From an archaeon (GTDB lineage: Archaea > Nanobdellota > Nanobdellia > Woesearchaeales > UBA9642): a stretch of DNA of 64,000 nucleotides. The stretch is taken from contig JAGVGF010000005.1 in assembly GCA_020057295.1 (NCBI GenBank), forward strand, positions 1 to 64,000, read 5' to 3'. Of this stretch, positions 24,092-33,513 are shown piece by piece (the stretch's first letter is position 1; every line of letters begins with the position of its first letter). The position numbers and the translations under genes are program-made. Under the pieces are notes generated by a model. That model was not told the DNA's origin, did not search any database, and saw nothing but the letters and a program-made list of their open reading frames with translations.

Positions 24092-24730
24092 TTACTTATA
24101 AATATTCTTTAGAATCTTTACTATTTCGTTATTTACTAATTTTATTGGTCTTGCACCGTTTATAGTGTATAAGATTTTTTGTTTCTTATATTCTTTCTTT
24201 AACGGTTCTGTCTGTGTATGATATATCTTTAATCTGCGTTTAATTTCAAGAGGTTTATCATCCTCTCTATGTATTAATTTTGCATGATCAATATCACAAT
24301 ATCTTGAGATTTTTGGTTTTAACCATATAGTATTATAATTATGCCCACACTTCGGACAAACTCTTCTGCTAGCAATCCTTCTTACGGATTCTTTTTCAGA
24401 TAAAATTATTTCTATAGTTGCACCTATTTTAAAATTATTTTTTAGAAATATCCATTGTTCCATGCTTCTGGGATAACCATCGAATATTATGCCGTTCTTG
24501 CATTCTTTGCGTTTAGATATCTTTAAAGAAATGTTGTTTGTTATTTTGCTTGGAACTAAATCTCCTCTATTCACTATCTTCGAGATTTTCTTGCCTAAAG
24601 GTGTGCCTTTCTTTATTTCTTTACGTAATTCATCACCCATAGATAAATGATAGAGTTTATATTTTTCTACAAGCAAGTCTGCTTGCGTTCCCTTTCCAGA
24701 TCCTTGCGGACCAAATAAAATTATATTCAT
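24092..24730 (-). CDS. adk: Adenylate kinase (bacterial type, zinc LID)
   Basis: 212 aa; catalyses 2 ADP to ATP + AMP. P-loop GPQGSGKGTQ, AMP-binding FDGYPRSMEQW, and a LID with RVCPKCGHNYN and YCD, three cysteines plus Asp being a common zinc-binding set in Adk. IKRRLKIYHTQTEPL matches the R-x-x-x-Y-x-x-x-T-x-P/x-L signature. Archaeal spc operons often carry adk downstream of secY; here it is separate, after relA. Start ATG follows GGTGAG. Confidence 0.92.
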   Translation of the reverse strand: MNIILFGPQGSGKGTQADLLVEKYKLYHLSMGDELRKEIKKGTPLGKKISKIVNRGDLVPSKITNNISLKISKRKECKNGIIFDGYPRSMEQWIFLKNNFKIGATIEIILSEKESVRRIASRRVCPKCGHNYNTIWLKPKISRYCDIDHAKLIHREDDKPLEIKRRLKIYHTQTEPLKKEYKKQKILYTINGARPIKLVNNEIVKILKNIYK

Positions 24731-24776
24731 AAAAACTCACCAATTAATGTTGTAAATAGCGTATAAAACAGTTGAT

Positions 24777-25232
24777 TTACCCGAAATATCTCTGATTATC
24801 TTTCTTTATATCTCTTTTCCATGATCCTTGCATCTTATCTGCTATTGCAAGCATCTGTGGTTTCACAGATCGTATTTCTTCATGAACTAATTGTATTGTT
24901 GATAAGGTGTTTTTTTCTTCATTTATTATTTCTGCCTTTAATACTTCTCTGTAAACAATAATTACGCTCTTATATAAATCAAATAATTTAATTTTATCCT
25001 TATCATCAAATACCGAGCATTCATGTAATGCATGAAATTCTTCTGGCTGTAATATCTGTTGTATCATCTTTAAGTATAGTTCTAATGTTTCTGACATTTT
25101 ACGTAAAATACTGTTTATTGTAAGATGTTCTTCTACTAACTCGTAATCTTTTTTTAGAGTATTAAAATTTTTTATCTTAGTAGTTATTGAGGCATCTGTA
25201 TTCTTTGTTTTCTTGTCTTTTATAGGTTTCAT
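24777..25232 (-). CDS. Hypothetical helical protein
   Basis: 151 aa, almost entirely predicted helix with heptad-like stretches (SILRKMSETLELYLKMIQQI, FDLYKSVIIVYREVLKAEI) and a basic C-terminus (GSWKRDIKKDNQRYFG). No signal peptide or membrane segment. Not recognised. Same strand as adk and relA, with 46 bp to adk, so cotranscription is possible. A CTTTAAAAATAC TATA-like sequence is upstream. Confidence 0.6.
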   Translation of the reverse strand: MKPIKDKKTKNTDASITTKIKNFNTLKKDYELVEEHLTINSILRKMSETLELYLKMIQQILQPEEFHALHECSVFDDKDKIKLFDLYKSVIIVYREVLKAEIINEEKNTLSTIQLVHEEIRSVKPQMLAIADKMQGSWKRDIKKDNQRYFG

Positions 25233-25356
25233 GACATATTCATTCTACGAGTATTTTTAAAGTTGACGAAAGATAGATATACAATATATAGACTAATTTG
25301 GACATAACATTTTTAAACTTATTTCTACAAACACAGTATAATTATAGCAGGTGATT

Positions 25357-26517
25357 ATGTTGAGAACCATTAAAGACATGAATTTTGATAATAAGAGAGT
25401 ATTAATTAGAGTTGATTATGATATTCCATTAGATGAAAAAGGAGACATAGTTTCAGATACACGAATAAGAGAATCTCTTCCAACAATCAAATATATATTA
25501 GAACATAACTGTAAGCAAGTAGTATTAATTAGTCACATAGGTAGACCTGCAGGTAAAATTGTTGAAAAATTGAAGATGGATAAGGTGGCATTAAAATTAG
25601 AAAAACTTTTAGGAACAATTGTTGTCAAACTCGATGATTGTATTGATATAAAAATACCTGATGCTAAAGTAGTTTTACTAGAAAATCTTAGATTTCATGA
25701 AGAAGAAGAAAAAAATGATGAAGCGTTCGCTAAAAGATTATCAGTAAATGGAGATGTTTTCGTTAATGAAAGTTTTGCAACAACACATAGAGCACACGCA
25801 TCTACTGTAGGTATCACTAAATTTTTACCAGCATGTATAGGATTTACACTTGAAAAAGAATTAAGATATCTAGATCTATCCAATGCTGAAAGACCGTTCA
25901 TTGCAATACTTGGTGGTGCAAAGATTTCAACAAAATTCGGTGTGATTAAGGAGTTGTTGAAGAAGGTAGATTATTTGCTTCTTGGTGGGGCTATGATATT
26001 TACATTATACAAAGCTAAGGGATATAACATTGGTAAAAGCTTATATGAAGAACAATTCTTAGCTGAAGCTAAAATGTTGCTTAATAATGAGAAGATAATT
26101 CTTCCGGATGACATTGTTGTTGCTAAAGAGATATCTGTAGATGCAGAAACAATGGTTGTTCCAGATTTTGATATGCCTGAAGGATGGATTGGCTTAGATA
26201 TAGGTCATGAATCTGTACAATTATTTAAGGATTATATTAATAAATCTAAAACAATCTTTTGGAATGGTCCCTTAGGATATTTTGAGATATCAAAATTTGC
26301 AGAAAGCACAAATAATATTGCAGAATATCTAGCAAATTCAGGAAAAACAGTCATAGTTGGCGGCGGAGATACTGAAGATGCAATCCAGCCATGGAAAGAA
26401 AAGTTCACACACGTTTCTACAGGTGGCGGTGCAAGTCTTGAATTGATCTCAGGAAAAGAATTGCCAGCTGTTCGCGCATTAAAAGAGAATGAAATAGAAT
26501 TTCACGATGTAGTATAG
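25357..26517 (+). CDS. pgk: Phosphoglycerate kinase
   Basis: 386 aa glycolytic/gluconeogenic enzyme (1,3-bisphosphoglycerate + ADP to 3-phosphoglycerate + ATP). Substrate-binding RVDYDIPLD (usually RVDFNVPLD), SHIGRPAGK, THRAHASTVG, nucleotide-binding GGAKISTKFGV, FWNGPLGYFE, and VGGGDTEDAI plus STGGGASLELISGKELPAV at the hinge. The track begins at GTG 25351, but AGGTGATT there is the Shine-Dalgarno of the ATG at 25357, which gives the usual MLRTIKDMNF start. Confidence 0.95.
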   Translation: MLRTIKDMNFDNKRVLIRVDYDIPLDEKGDIVSDTRIRESLPTIKYILEHNCKQVVLISHIGRPAGKIVEKLKMDKVALKLEKLLGTIVVKLDDCIDIKIPDAKVVLLENLRFHEEEEKNDEAFAKRLSVNGDVFVNESFATTHRAHASTVGITKFLPACIGFTLEKELRYLDLSNAERPFIAILGGAKISTKFGVIKELLKKVDYLLLGGAMIFTLYKAKGYNIGKSLYEEQFLAEAKMLLNNEKIILPDDIVVAKEISVDAETMVVPDFDMPEGWIGLDIGHESVQLFKDYINKSKTIFWNGPLGYFEISKFAESTNNIAEYLANSGKTVIVGGGDTEDAIQPWKEKFTHVSTGGGASLELISGKELPAVRALKENEIEFHDVV

Positions 26518-26553
26518 TTATATAATATTATAAGAAATAATTTAAAAAATTAT

Positions 26554-27135
26554 CTAAAAATTTCTGTTTCCATCTATAACATGATGTTGCTTAAGATATT
26601 TTCCTTGTGAAGCCAATCTAGGTCCAAACTGTTTAGGTCTAGCTTTGCTTGAAGCAGCATATTTATTATATTCTATTCTTAATAATTTGTTATCTACAAA
26701 ATGTCTCTTCACAGCATGATTAAGTAAGGTGTAAAGACCTACACGTAACGCAGAATCCTCCGGTGTTTGAATAAGATATAAATAATCACACAACACTCTT
26801 GGTGCATCATCTTCTGAGTGTTCTGTAACCATACGATATGGATCAGGAGCGATTTTAACAGAATTACATGCACGTTTATAGAATAATAATGCACCATTTA
26901 ATGATCTTTCTAACAATCCTTTATCATAATGAGTAGGATGACTAAACCTTGATAATACTGCGCGAATACTTTGTATAGTTACAGGATTTTGAGCAGATGC
27001 ATACTTTAATTCCTCTAGTTTAGAAGATAATAACATTAAAGTGTCAGAAGTAATATTTGACGTTATAGAAGGGCGTAGTGATTCTGTTTCTATTATACGT
27101 ATTCTATCAGTTAATTTTAACTGTTTAACACTCAT
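26554..27135 (-). CDS. Hypothetical protein
   Basis: About 193 aa from ATG 27135; the track uses a TTG at 27183, just below a TATA-like sequence, so the longer form cannot be excluded. The protein is helical and basic, with SKARPKQFGPRLASQGKYLKQHH at the end. No membrane segment or known motif. A 7-bp inverted repeat (AAGTATC/GATACTT, 27159-27178) lies in the presumed leader. Convergent with pgk. Confidence 0.55.
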   Translation of the reverse strand: MSVKQLKLTDRIRIIETESLRPSITSNITSDTLMLLSSKLEELKYASAQNPVTIQSIRAVLSRFSHPTHYDKGLLERSLNGALLFYKRACNSVKIAPDPYRMVTEHSEDDAPRVLCDYLYLIQTPEDSALRVGLYTLLNHAVKRHFVDNKLLRIEYNKYAASSKARPKQFGPRLASQGKYLKQHHVIDGNRNF

Positions 27136-27263
27136 GTGTAATCTCTCGTAGTATCTCTCTAAGTATCTAAATCGATACTTCAACGTAAGGAGTTATTTAA
27201 AAATGTTTCTACTTCAGAATTAATAATATTCCCTAAAATAAACAATTTATAAACCGAATTTAA

Positions 27264-27566
27264 CTATTTCTTCTCTAGATTTAACTTGATATTCAATCCG
27301 TCCTTAGAATACAAGCTCAGAACTACATTATCTGTTAATTGTGCTGACCAACTTAAGTTAGATACAACGTTTATTGGAGGAGCAAATGTGCCTGTTTCTG
27401 CCCCGAACATTCCGACTGTATGAACAAAAAGTAGTCCATTTCCATAAGTAATCTTGAAATTTGAATCTTTGAACAGAATAATATTATGTTCTACTTTTTT
27501 AGGTTCTATAGTAGTTAGTATATTTACAGATTTTATTCCGTCAGTTAAACTATATATTAAATCCAT
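27264..27566 (-). CDS. Hypothetical small protein
   Basis: 100 aa, beta-rich by residue pattern (alternating hydrophobics: VNILTTIEPKKVEHNIILF, VVLSLYSKDGLNIKLNLEKK). No signal peptide or known motif. Start supported by GGTGATA six bases before the ATG. Flanked by same-strand unknown and NIP7-like genes, but spacers of 60-80 bp suggest separate promoters. Confidence 0.55.
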   Translation of the reverse strand: MDLIYSLTDGIKSVNILTTIEPKKVEHNIILFKDSNFKITYGNGLLFVHTVGMFGAETGTFAPPINVVSNLSWSAQLTDNVVLSLYSKDGLNIKLNLEKK

Positions 27567-27630
27567 AGTATCACCAATGAAATCTTATCGCACACTAATT
27601 GTATTATATAAATATATTATATCTTATTAA

Positions 27631-28128
27631 TTAAGTATGTAATTTTCCTTTTTCTTTATTCTTTCCCCTTTCGTCTATTCTGAGGTATTTTCCTTTATCT
27701 AGAATGTGTTTTATTATAAGTGTATCTTCCTGTTTAAACAGACCATATCCTAAGTTTTCATCATGCTCGTTTTGAACTAAAACCAATCCATTAGATAAAT
27801 TATTAGGATTCTTAACTATTGATTCAGGAAGAATATTACGTCCACACAAAAATAACCATTCGGATTTTTTGTTGATAAATATCTTTTTAGACTGTGTGTC
27901 TGGAAATTTTGATATCATATCTATCAGTAAAGGGCTTGGACTAAATCCTTGTTTTTCCTCGCCCAAATATGCTCCTACAGCGAATATATCTCTATTTATT
28001 CTGTTCTTTATATCCCATAAATTTTGTTCAGCTTTATAGAAGTTTCTACCGACTCTTCGCACATCAGCTATATCTTCTGATGTAAATTGTCCTATGAATT
28101 TTTTGAATAATACTAAGTCAGAACTCAT
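27631..28128 (-). CDS. NIP7-like / pre-PUA and PUA domain protein
   Basis: 165 aa. The C-terminal half reads KSEWLFLCGRNILPESIV, LVLVQNEHDENLGYGLF and ILDKGKYLRIDERG, the PUA fold pattern of NIP7-like proteins (C-G-R-D, V-L-V-x-N, G-x-G, D-x-G-x-Y-L-R). The N-terminal half is a helical pre-PUA region. Eukaryotic NIP7 acts in large-subunit rRNA maturation; the archaeal homologue is thought to bind rRNA or tRNA. Strand and composition match the chromosomal core. Confidence 0.65.
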   Translation of the reverse strand: MSSDLVLFKKFIGQFTSEDIADVRRVGRNFYKAEQNLWDIKNRINRDIFAVGAYLGEEKQGFSPSPLLIDMISKFPDTQSKKIFINKKSEWLFLCGRNILPESIVKNPNNLSNGLVLVQNEHDENLGYGLFKQEDTLIIKHILDKGKYLRIDERGKNKEKGKLHT

Positions 28129-28184
28129 GTTATTAGAAAACCTCTATCGATTATAAATCTATTTCTTTTAAATCACTTTTTTAC

Positions 28185-30185
28185 TTACTTCTTTTCTTCT
28201 ACAGGAACTATAATATCATCTCTATACTTTTTTAATATTACAATCATTTCCTTTCTAGTTTTGCATTGAGCCATCTTTTTAGATAGTTCCTTATTCTTAT
28301 TCAACTCAAACCAAGATGCAAAGTCATTATGTCTCTTACCAACATACTCCTCGAATTCTTTATCAGTCATTTTTTCTAATTCTTCCAATAAATCCTTTTC
28401 GCTCATCAATAATACACCATTCTTTAACTTGAAATATTTGTCTATTGTTGGTTCTTTATGTACTAATTGCTTAGCGATTGGTTTTTTGCTTATGAATTGT
28501 ACTTTTGAAGCCTTCTGGATTAATAACACTAAAATGAACAACACAACAATATATGCTCCTAATAGTATAAATTCCATGTATACATCATTCCACGATGATT
28601 CAAATACCGTTAATCTCTTTAACAATTCTGATGCCATCACATAAGGATTATATTTTGCGGCTTCTTGAATATACGGTGCCATAGTCTCTAATGGCAATAT
28701 CAAATTCGACAGGAATAAGAACACACTGCCTATGCTTATACTTGCCATAGTTACAGCATCCTGACTGTTGAACATATAACCAATGAGCATTCCGATTAAT
28801 GTAAATAAAGATATTGCTCCAACTATTAATAATGCTGTTAACGCAAGATTTGAGAATATTGAAGTATTCAAGAAATAATACGCTAACGCTAATATGAATA
28901 TTATCTGTAATATTACAACAAAGAAACTTGTTAAGAATACAGACATTACAAATGTCAAATCTTTAGTTGGCGTTGTAAAGTTTCTGAAGTAAGCCTTACT
29001 TGTCTTCTCCATAATGATTATATTACTGGATAACATTATTCCTATGAATACAATAATTAATATTATGAAGTAAGGGAATATAAAATTCAGATTGCTTGTT
29101 TTGGATGTTATTGGTTTTATTGTTGTCTTTATAGGATTAACAATACTTTCTGCGCTAGTGACTTTTAATGCATTAATTTGCGAGTTGGCTGTCTCTATTA
29201 ATGATTTTAGTTCATCAAGGTTAGTCTTTACCTCTGCTAGTGTTTGTATATTTTGTGTTATAGCAGTTGACGAGTCTGAAGTTGCAGTCTTTGCAGTATT
29301 TAACTTCTGATTCATTTTGTCAACATCATCTGATAAACTGTTAATCTTATTCATTAACGTGTCAAGATCGGCTGTTGTAGTATTAGCTTGAGTATTTATT
29401 GCAGTTTGCATAGTTACTAAATTGCTATTGAATGAAGACATTATGTTGCTTCCATTGCCTGCTGTATTCCCATTCATTGCAGTTACTACAGCTTGTCCTG
29501 CTGTAACAACATCGCTACCTTTCGTTTTTAACGAAGTTATATCTGTTCTTAGAGTATCTGATTGTGTTGTGACTGATCCTAAATTAACGCTAGAAGTTGA
29601 TAAGTCTAAACTACCAAGTTTACTACTTACAGTATCTAACTTTCCAGAAATGTCGTTTACTGAAGATTTTAGTTTTATTACACGTAATAATTCTTCATTA
29701 TTGGATTTCTTTGTACTATCTATTACGTTTATAAGATCATTAGTCATTTGATAACTTAATTGTGTACTTGTTAATGCAATCTTTGAAGATACAGTATCGA
29801 TGACAGCGTACACAAAATTTGCTCTTGACTGGTCTACATAGAATTGTAATTCATTCGTTTTATTGTTGTCAATTCTGAAATCCGAAGGGAATATTATACA
29901 TAAATGTACTTTACCTTGTTCTATCATTCCAGTACACTGTTTTTCAGATTCATAAGATATAACTAAAAAATTAGGATTTTCTTCTAATGCTTTAACAAAA
30001 GATGTTGTTAATTCTGTTTTATTATCAGAATAATATCCTACATTAAGTTTAGACATTGTGGTGTTATTGAATGCGAATCCTACAAGCAACATTATTAGTA
30101 ATGGTCCAAAAACTACCACAAGCATCGAAGTCTTAGATCTCATCAATAATTTCAAATTTTTGGATGTTATTTTTAAAACTTTCAT
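28185..30185 (-). CDS. ABC-2 type exporter permease with C-terminal DUF5752-like domain
   Basis: 666 aa. TM1 at ~16-38, then a large external region (~40-365) of Ser/Thr-rich coiled coil (DKMNQKLNTAKTATSDSS), then five TM helices (~370-570) of the ABC2 membrane family (NPYVMASELLKRLTVF). This is the YhgE/Pip-like architecture. Unusually, the cytoplasmic tail (~590-666) is KYFKLKNGVLLMSEKDLLEELEKM, FEEYV, HNDFASWFELNK, the same domain that precedes acetate kinase at 18549-19973. The partner ATPase ends 25 bp upstream. Exported substrate unknown. Confidence 0.85.
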   Translation of the reverse strand: MKVLKITSKNLKLLMRSKTSMLVVVFGPLLIMLLVGFAFNNTTMSKLNVGYYSDNKTELTTSFVKALEENPNFLVISYESEKQCTGMIEQGKVHLCIIFPSDFRIDNNKTNELQFYVDQSRANFVYAVIDTVSSKIALTSTQLSYQMTNDLINVIDSTKKSNNEELLRVIKLKSSVNDISGKLDTVSSKLGSLDLSTSSVNLGSVTTQSDTLRTDITSLKTKGSDVVTAGQAVVTAMNGNTAGNGSNIMSSFNSNLVTMQTAINTQANTTTADLDTLMNKINSLSDDVDKMNQKLNTAKTATSDSSTAITQNIQTLAEVKTNLDELKSLIETANSQINALKVTSAESIVNPIKTTIKPITSKTSNLNFIFPYFIILIIVFIGIMLSSNIIIMEKTSKAYFRNFTTPTKDLTFVMSVFLTSFFVVILQIIFILALAYYFLNTSIFSNLALTALLIVGAISLFTLIGMLIGYMFNSQDAVTMASISIGSVFLFLSNLILPLETMAPYIQEAAKYNPYVMASELLKRLTVFESSWNDVYMEFILLGAYIVVLFILVLLIQKASKVQFISKKPIAKQLVHKEPTIDKYFKLKNGVLLMSEKDLLEELEKMTDKEFEEYVGKRHNDFASWFELNKNKELSKKMAQCKTRKEMIVILKKYRDDIIVPVEEKK

Positions 30186-30210
30186 GATTTATTGTCTAGA
30201 GTTGAAGCAC

Positions 30211-31248
30211 TTATCTCTTTTTACGCTCTTTCTTCTCCTCTTCCTCTTCTTCTTTTTCTTCAGCTTTATCTTGTTCAGAGCCGCTAATATTAATGAATAT
30301 CTCATCTAAAGTTGGTCTTGTAACTTTTAAATCTACGATTGTCTCTTTTAGTTCTTCTAATTTCTTCATTAAGGCATTTAGTACAACTTCAGGTTTTGAA
30401 GTATATATTACTAATTTCGTACCCTTATCTTCTATTCTTGCAATCTCTTTTAATGCTTCAGCGTTTTTAATATTAGATATCTGATCATAATTTCCTGGGA
30501 ATGTTTCTAAATGTATTTCTTCATGCTGTGAGAATCTTTGTTTTAATTCGTTTGGTGTTCCTATAGCCAATACTTTACCTTCTTTTAATATAGCAATTCT
30601 ACTACATAATAATTCTAATTCTGATAAATGGTGTGACGCGAGAATTATTGTTGTTCCACGCTTATTGATTTTTCTAACTAATCTCCATATATGATTTCTT
30701 AGTAATGGATCTAAATCTGCTGTTGGCTCGTCTAAAATTAATATTCTAGGATCATGTATTAATGAGCAGGCCATATCTAGTCTTCGCTGCATTCCGCCAG
30801 AAAGATTTTTAGCTTGCCTATTTTCTGAACCTTGTAAATCCATAAGATTAATTAGCGTTGTAACATTAGATTTTAATGTATCAGGAGTCAAACTATATAA
30901 TGTTCCAAAATAATTTAAATTTTCTTTAACTGTTAATGTAGTATAGAACGAAGGATTTTGTGCAGCCATTCCAACAACCTTCTTTAATTCATCAGTATGC
31001 TTGAATACTGATTTGAATATGTGTGAATCTTTATGTTCAAGTAAATGTTCAGTCCTAAATGAGACTTCTCCTGTTTCTGGTTTCAAAAATCCTATAAGTA
31101 TGCTTAATAACGTGCTTTTACCTGATCCTGATGCTCCAATTATTCCAAATATTTCTCCAGCATTTATCTCTAAATCAATATTATCTAGAACAACTCTTCT
31201 GTCGAAAACCTTACTTACCCCTTTTACCTTAAATATTGGTGTAGACAT
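30211..31248 (-). CDS. ABC transporter ATP-binding protein
   Basis: 345 aa. Walker A GASGSGKST, Q-loop GMAAQNPSF, signature LSGGMQRRLDMACSL, Walker B ILILDEPTADLD and switch His in ILASHHLSEL. Residues ~235-320 form a C-terminal regulatory domain like those of ABC-2 (drug/polymer/lipid) exporters. The last 25 residues are a Lys/Glu run (EEKEEEEEEKKERKKR), probably disordered. Upstream neighbour of the permease, forming one exporter unit. Confidence 0.93.
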   Translation of the reverse strand: MSTPIFKVKGVSKVFDRRVVLDNIDLEINAGEIFGIIGASGSGKSTLLSILIGFLKPETGEVSFRTEHLLEHKDSHIFKSVFKHTDELKKVVGMAAQNPSFYTTLTVKENLNYFGTLYSLTPDTLKSNVTTLINLMDLQGSENRQAKNLSGGMQRRLDMACSLIHDPRILILDEPTADLDPLLRNHIWRLVRKINKRGTTIILASHHLSELELLCSRIAILKEGKVLAIGTPNELKQRFSQHEEIHLETFPGNYDQISNIKNAEALKEIARIEDKGTKLVIYTSKPEVVLNALMKKLEELKETIVDLKVTRPTLDEIFINISGSEQDKAEEKEEEEEEKKERKKR

Positions 31249-31324
31249 AACGATATAATCTCTATAATTCGTATATATAAATATTTCGAAAGATAAATAG
31301 TAAAATCGACCATACGAAAGGCGA

Positions 31325-32338
31325 CTATGCTAAACGTTTAATCTTATATCTATTAGAAGTAACAATTTCAGCTATAATTCTATTGTTTGTAGTATAATCT
31401 AATCCTGCTTCTTGTCTTGGCGATAATAAGTCTGCCAGTACCATAATATTTCTTATATATCCTACTGTTTCAGGAATGTTTGGTAAACCTTGATTGTTTC
31501 TTGTAGTTCCTAAGCCAGAATTATATGATGCTATTCCTCTTAGAATATTATGCCACCATTTTCCACCAAAATGCCTTTCGCACTCTCTACATAATAATGC
31601 TAGATACTTTGCAGATTTTTCTATCGCTAATTCAGGGTTTAATCTATCATCAACAATCGAATTCTTATGAACTCTAAATGCTTGCTCAAACTCTAATAAT
31701 AGTTTTCCGCGTTTAGAAATAACAGCATCATATTCTAATTTGTAACGTTCAGCATCCTTGAAATTGTTTCTCTTAAAATTACGCATGGCAGCATTAAATA
31801 ATCTTGAAGAATTTTTATTAACTTGTGCTAATGTTGTTTCATACATGAATAGTTCTGGATGTGTCCCTTTAGTATAAACATGCATCCCCATATCTGAAGC
31901 TGTTGGACGCATAAATTGTGCAATACCCATCGCTGGAGCCGGAGAAATTGCGTAAGGATTGAATGAAGATTCTTGTATTAATAATGCAAAGTGATATTCT
32001 GGAGGAACATCAAATATTGCCCTAAAGTCGCTATTATGTTTTAATATTAATTCTAAGTAAGGTCTAGATTTAGGATGTTTTCGTTCTGTTATTTGTCCGA
32101 CTATTTCACAATATCGTGTACGATTATAATTATCTGACAAAGGTTTTTCGTAAGATGTATCAATTATATCTCCGCCGACATCTTTGACAGCATCATCAAT
32201 TGAAGAAACAGTACTCGACATAACATTGCCTTGGCTTTTACCTGATTGACTGGATATTCTAAACGACATATACCCTACGCCTAATGCTGGTACGACCGTT
32301 TTTAAGAATGTTTTTCTATCCATTGTATTGCCAAACAT
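31325..32338 (-). CDS. Lytic transglycosylase-like (SLT fold) exported protein
   Basis: 337 aa. N-terminal MDRKTFLKTVVPALGVGYMSF is Tat-signal-like with R-K instead of R-R. The core matches soluble lytic transglycosylases: LLIQESSFNPYAISPAPAMGIAQFMRPTASDMG (catalytic Glu in ES, G-x-A/M-Q-F-M), IASYNSGLGTTRN (A-Y-N-x-G) and ETVGYIRNIM. A helical insertion of ~90 residues separates the halves. These enzymes cut bacterial peptidoglycan, which archaea lack, so action on other cells or another polymer is inferred. A TATA-like GATTATAAGA (32357-32366) supports ATG 32338. Divergent from the DUF3108-like gene. Confidence 0.75.
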   Translation of the reverse strand: MFGNTMDRKTFLKTVVPALGVGYMSFRISSQSGKSQGNVMSSTVSSIDDAVKDVGGDIIDTSYEKPLSDNYNRTRYCEIVGQITERKHPKSRPYLELILKHNSDFRAIFDVPPEYHFALLIQESSFNPYAISPAPAMGIAQFMRPTASDMGMHVYTKGTHPELFMYETTLAQVNKNSSRLFNAAMRNFKRNNFKDAERYKLEYDAVISKRGKLLLEFEQAFRVHKNSIVDDRLNPELAIEKSAKYLALLCRECERHFGGKWWHNILRGIASYNSGLGTTRNNQGLPNIPETVGYIRNIMVLADLLSPRQEAGLDYTTNNRIIAEIVTSNRYKIKRLA

Positions 32339-32492
32339 AATTATATACTCTTCTTATAATCGTACAATAAAAACTTTACTCTTTCGAAATTTTAATTTTT
32401 CGTCCATAGAGAGTTACAAAAAAAGAAACTTTTCCGTCTGTATTTTCGAAAGATTAATATATTCTCACTGTGCAATTCAGTGTAGATGTTTT

Positions 32493-33455
32493 ATGCTTAG
32501 AAACAAAAATAAAAAATTAAGTTTAACTGCTCTAGTTCTCACGGCAATTCTTTCTACAACCACGCCAGAAATTCTTGTGTCACAAGAAATTATTGCATCT
32601 CGTAGCGATTCAGAGAATGCTTCTGGAAGCAAATTTCCAAAAAAATATCCTAACTTAGTAATACCTGAATTTAATCAATCATATCATATAGTTATTCCGA
32701 ATTTCTTTATCGTTAAAGACGCTGTATTTGACAGTGCTGCATCATGGAAAAGTTTTATTACAACAAATAATGAAGAGCTAATACAAGTTATTGATGGAAA
32801 AGCAGATATAAAAATACCTTTATTATATGCTCTGAATGTAGAGTTCAAAACAAAACTTGGTTATAGCAAGAAAGCAAAATCTTACATTCCTCTTGAAAGT
32901 ATTGTAGCTACCAGAACAGGAAATTCTGATTTAACATCTTATGACAGTTCAGTAGCACGTCGAGAATTTGCTGACTGGCAAAATATAAGAACAATTTCAC
33001 ACATGATATTCAATTACGACAGAGGAACAGTAAGAACACCCACAAATACATATAAAAAAGGAGTGAGAGATACATTAACATACATCGATGAAACAGTACT
33101 TGATATGCAATCAGCATATTTTATACTTGTAGAACATGCATTTAATACTAAATCACCTTCAGATACTACGATTAATATGATATATAATGGGACAATACAT
33201 CATGTACATGTCGATGTAGAAGATTTTTTGTTGGAAAAGAATGGAAGGACTTACAAAGGCAAAAAAATAATCGGACATTTGACAGAAAAGAAAACAATTA
33301 ATGGAAAAGTAATGTATAAACCTTTTTTTGATGGAATAGAAAAACTTACACTTTACGTTGACGAGAAAACAAGATGTCCTATCAAAGTAGAAGCGGAAGT
33401 AACAATTATGTTCAAATTAAAACCTTACGCAGCTATAGAAGAATTAAGAAATTAG
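32493..33455 (+). CDS. Secreted DUF3108-like protein
   Basis: About 320 aa. The track opens at 32328 inside the divergent gene, but the ATG at 32493 gives a proper signal peptide (MLRNKNKKLSLTALVLTAIL..LVSQ). The second half resembles DUF3108: DTLTYIDETVLDMQSAYFIL, then alternating strands, and LTLYVDEKTRCPIKVEAEV at the end (W/Y-x-S/D-D-x-x-R-x-P-V). DUF3108 proteins are bacterial periplasmic proteins of unknown role. Divergent pairing with an SLT-like exported protein suggests a shared surface function. ATTAATATATTC (32453-32464) is a possible TATA. Confidence 0.6.
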   Translation: MLRNKNKKLSLTALVLTAILSTTTPEILVSQEIIASRSDSENASGSKFPKKYPNLVIPEFNQSYHIVIPNFFIVKDAVFDSAASWKSFITTNNEELIQVIDGKADIKIPLLYALNVEFKTKLGYSKKAKSYIPLESIVATRTGNSDLTSYDSSVARREFADWQNIRTISHMIFNYDRGTVRTPTNTYKKGVRDTLTYIDETVLDMQSAYFILVEHAFNTKSPSDTTINMIYNGTIHHVHVDVEDFLLEKNGRTYKGKKIIGHLTEKKTINGKVMYKPFFDGIEKLTLYVDEKTRCPIKVEAEVTIMFKLKPYAAIEELRN

Positions 33456-33513
33456 TTTAAAATTTCAGAAACAAATTTGATAAAATATAAGAAAAGAAGA
33501 ATTAATAAAAAAA

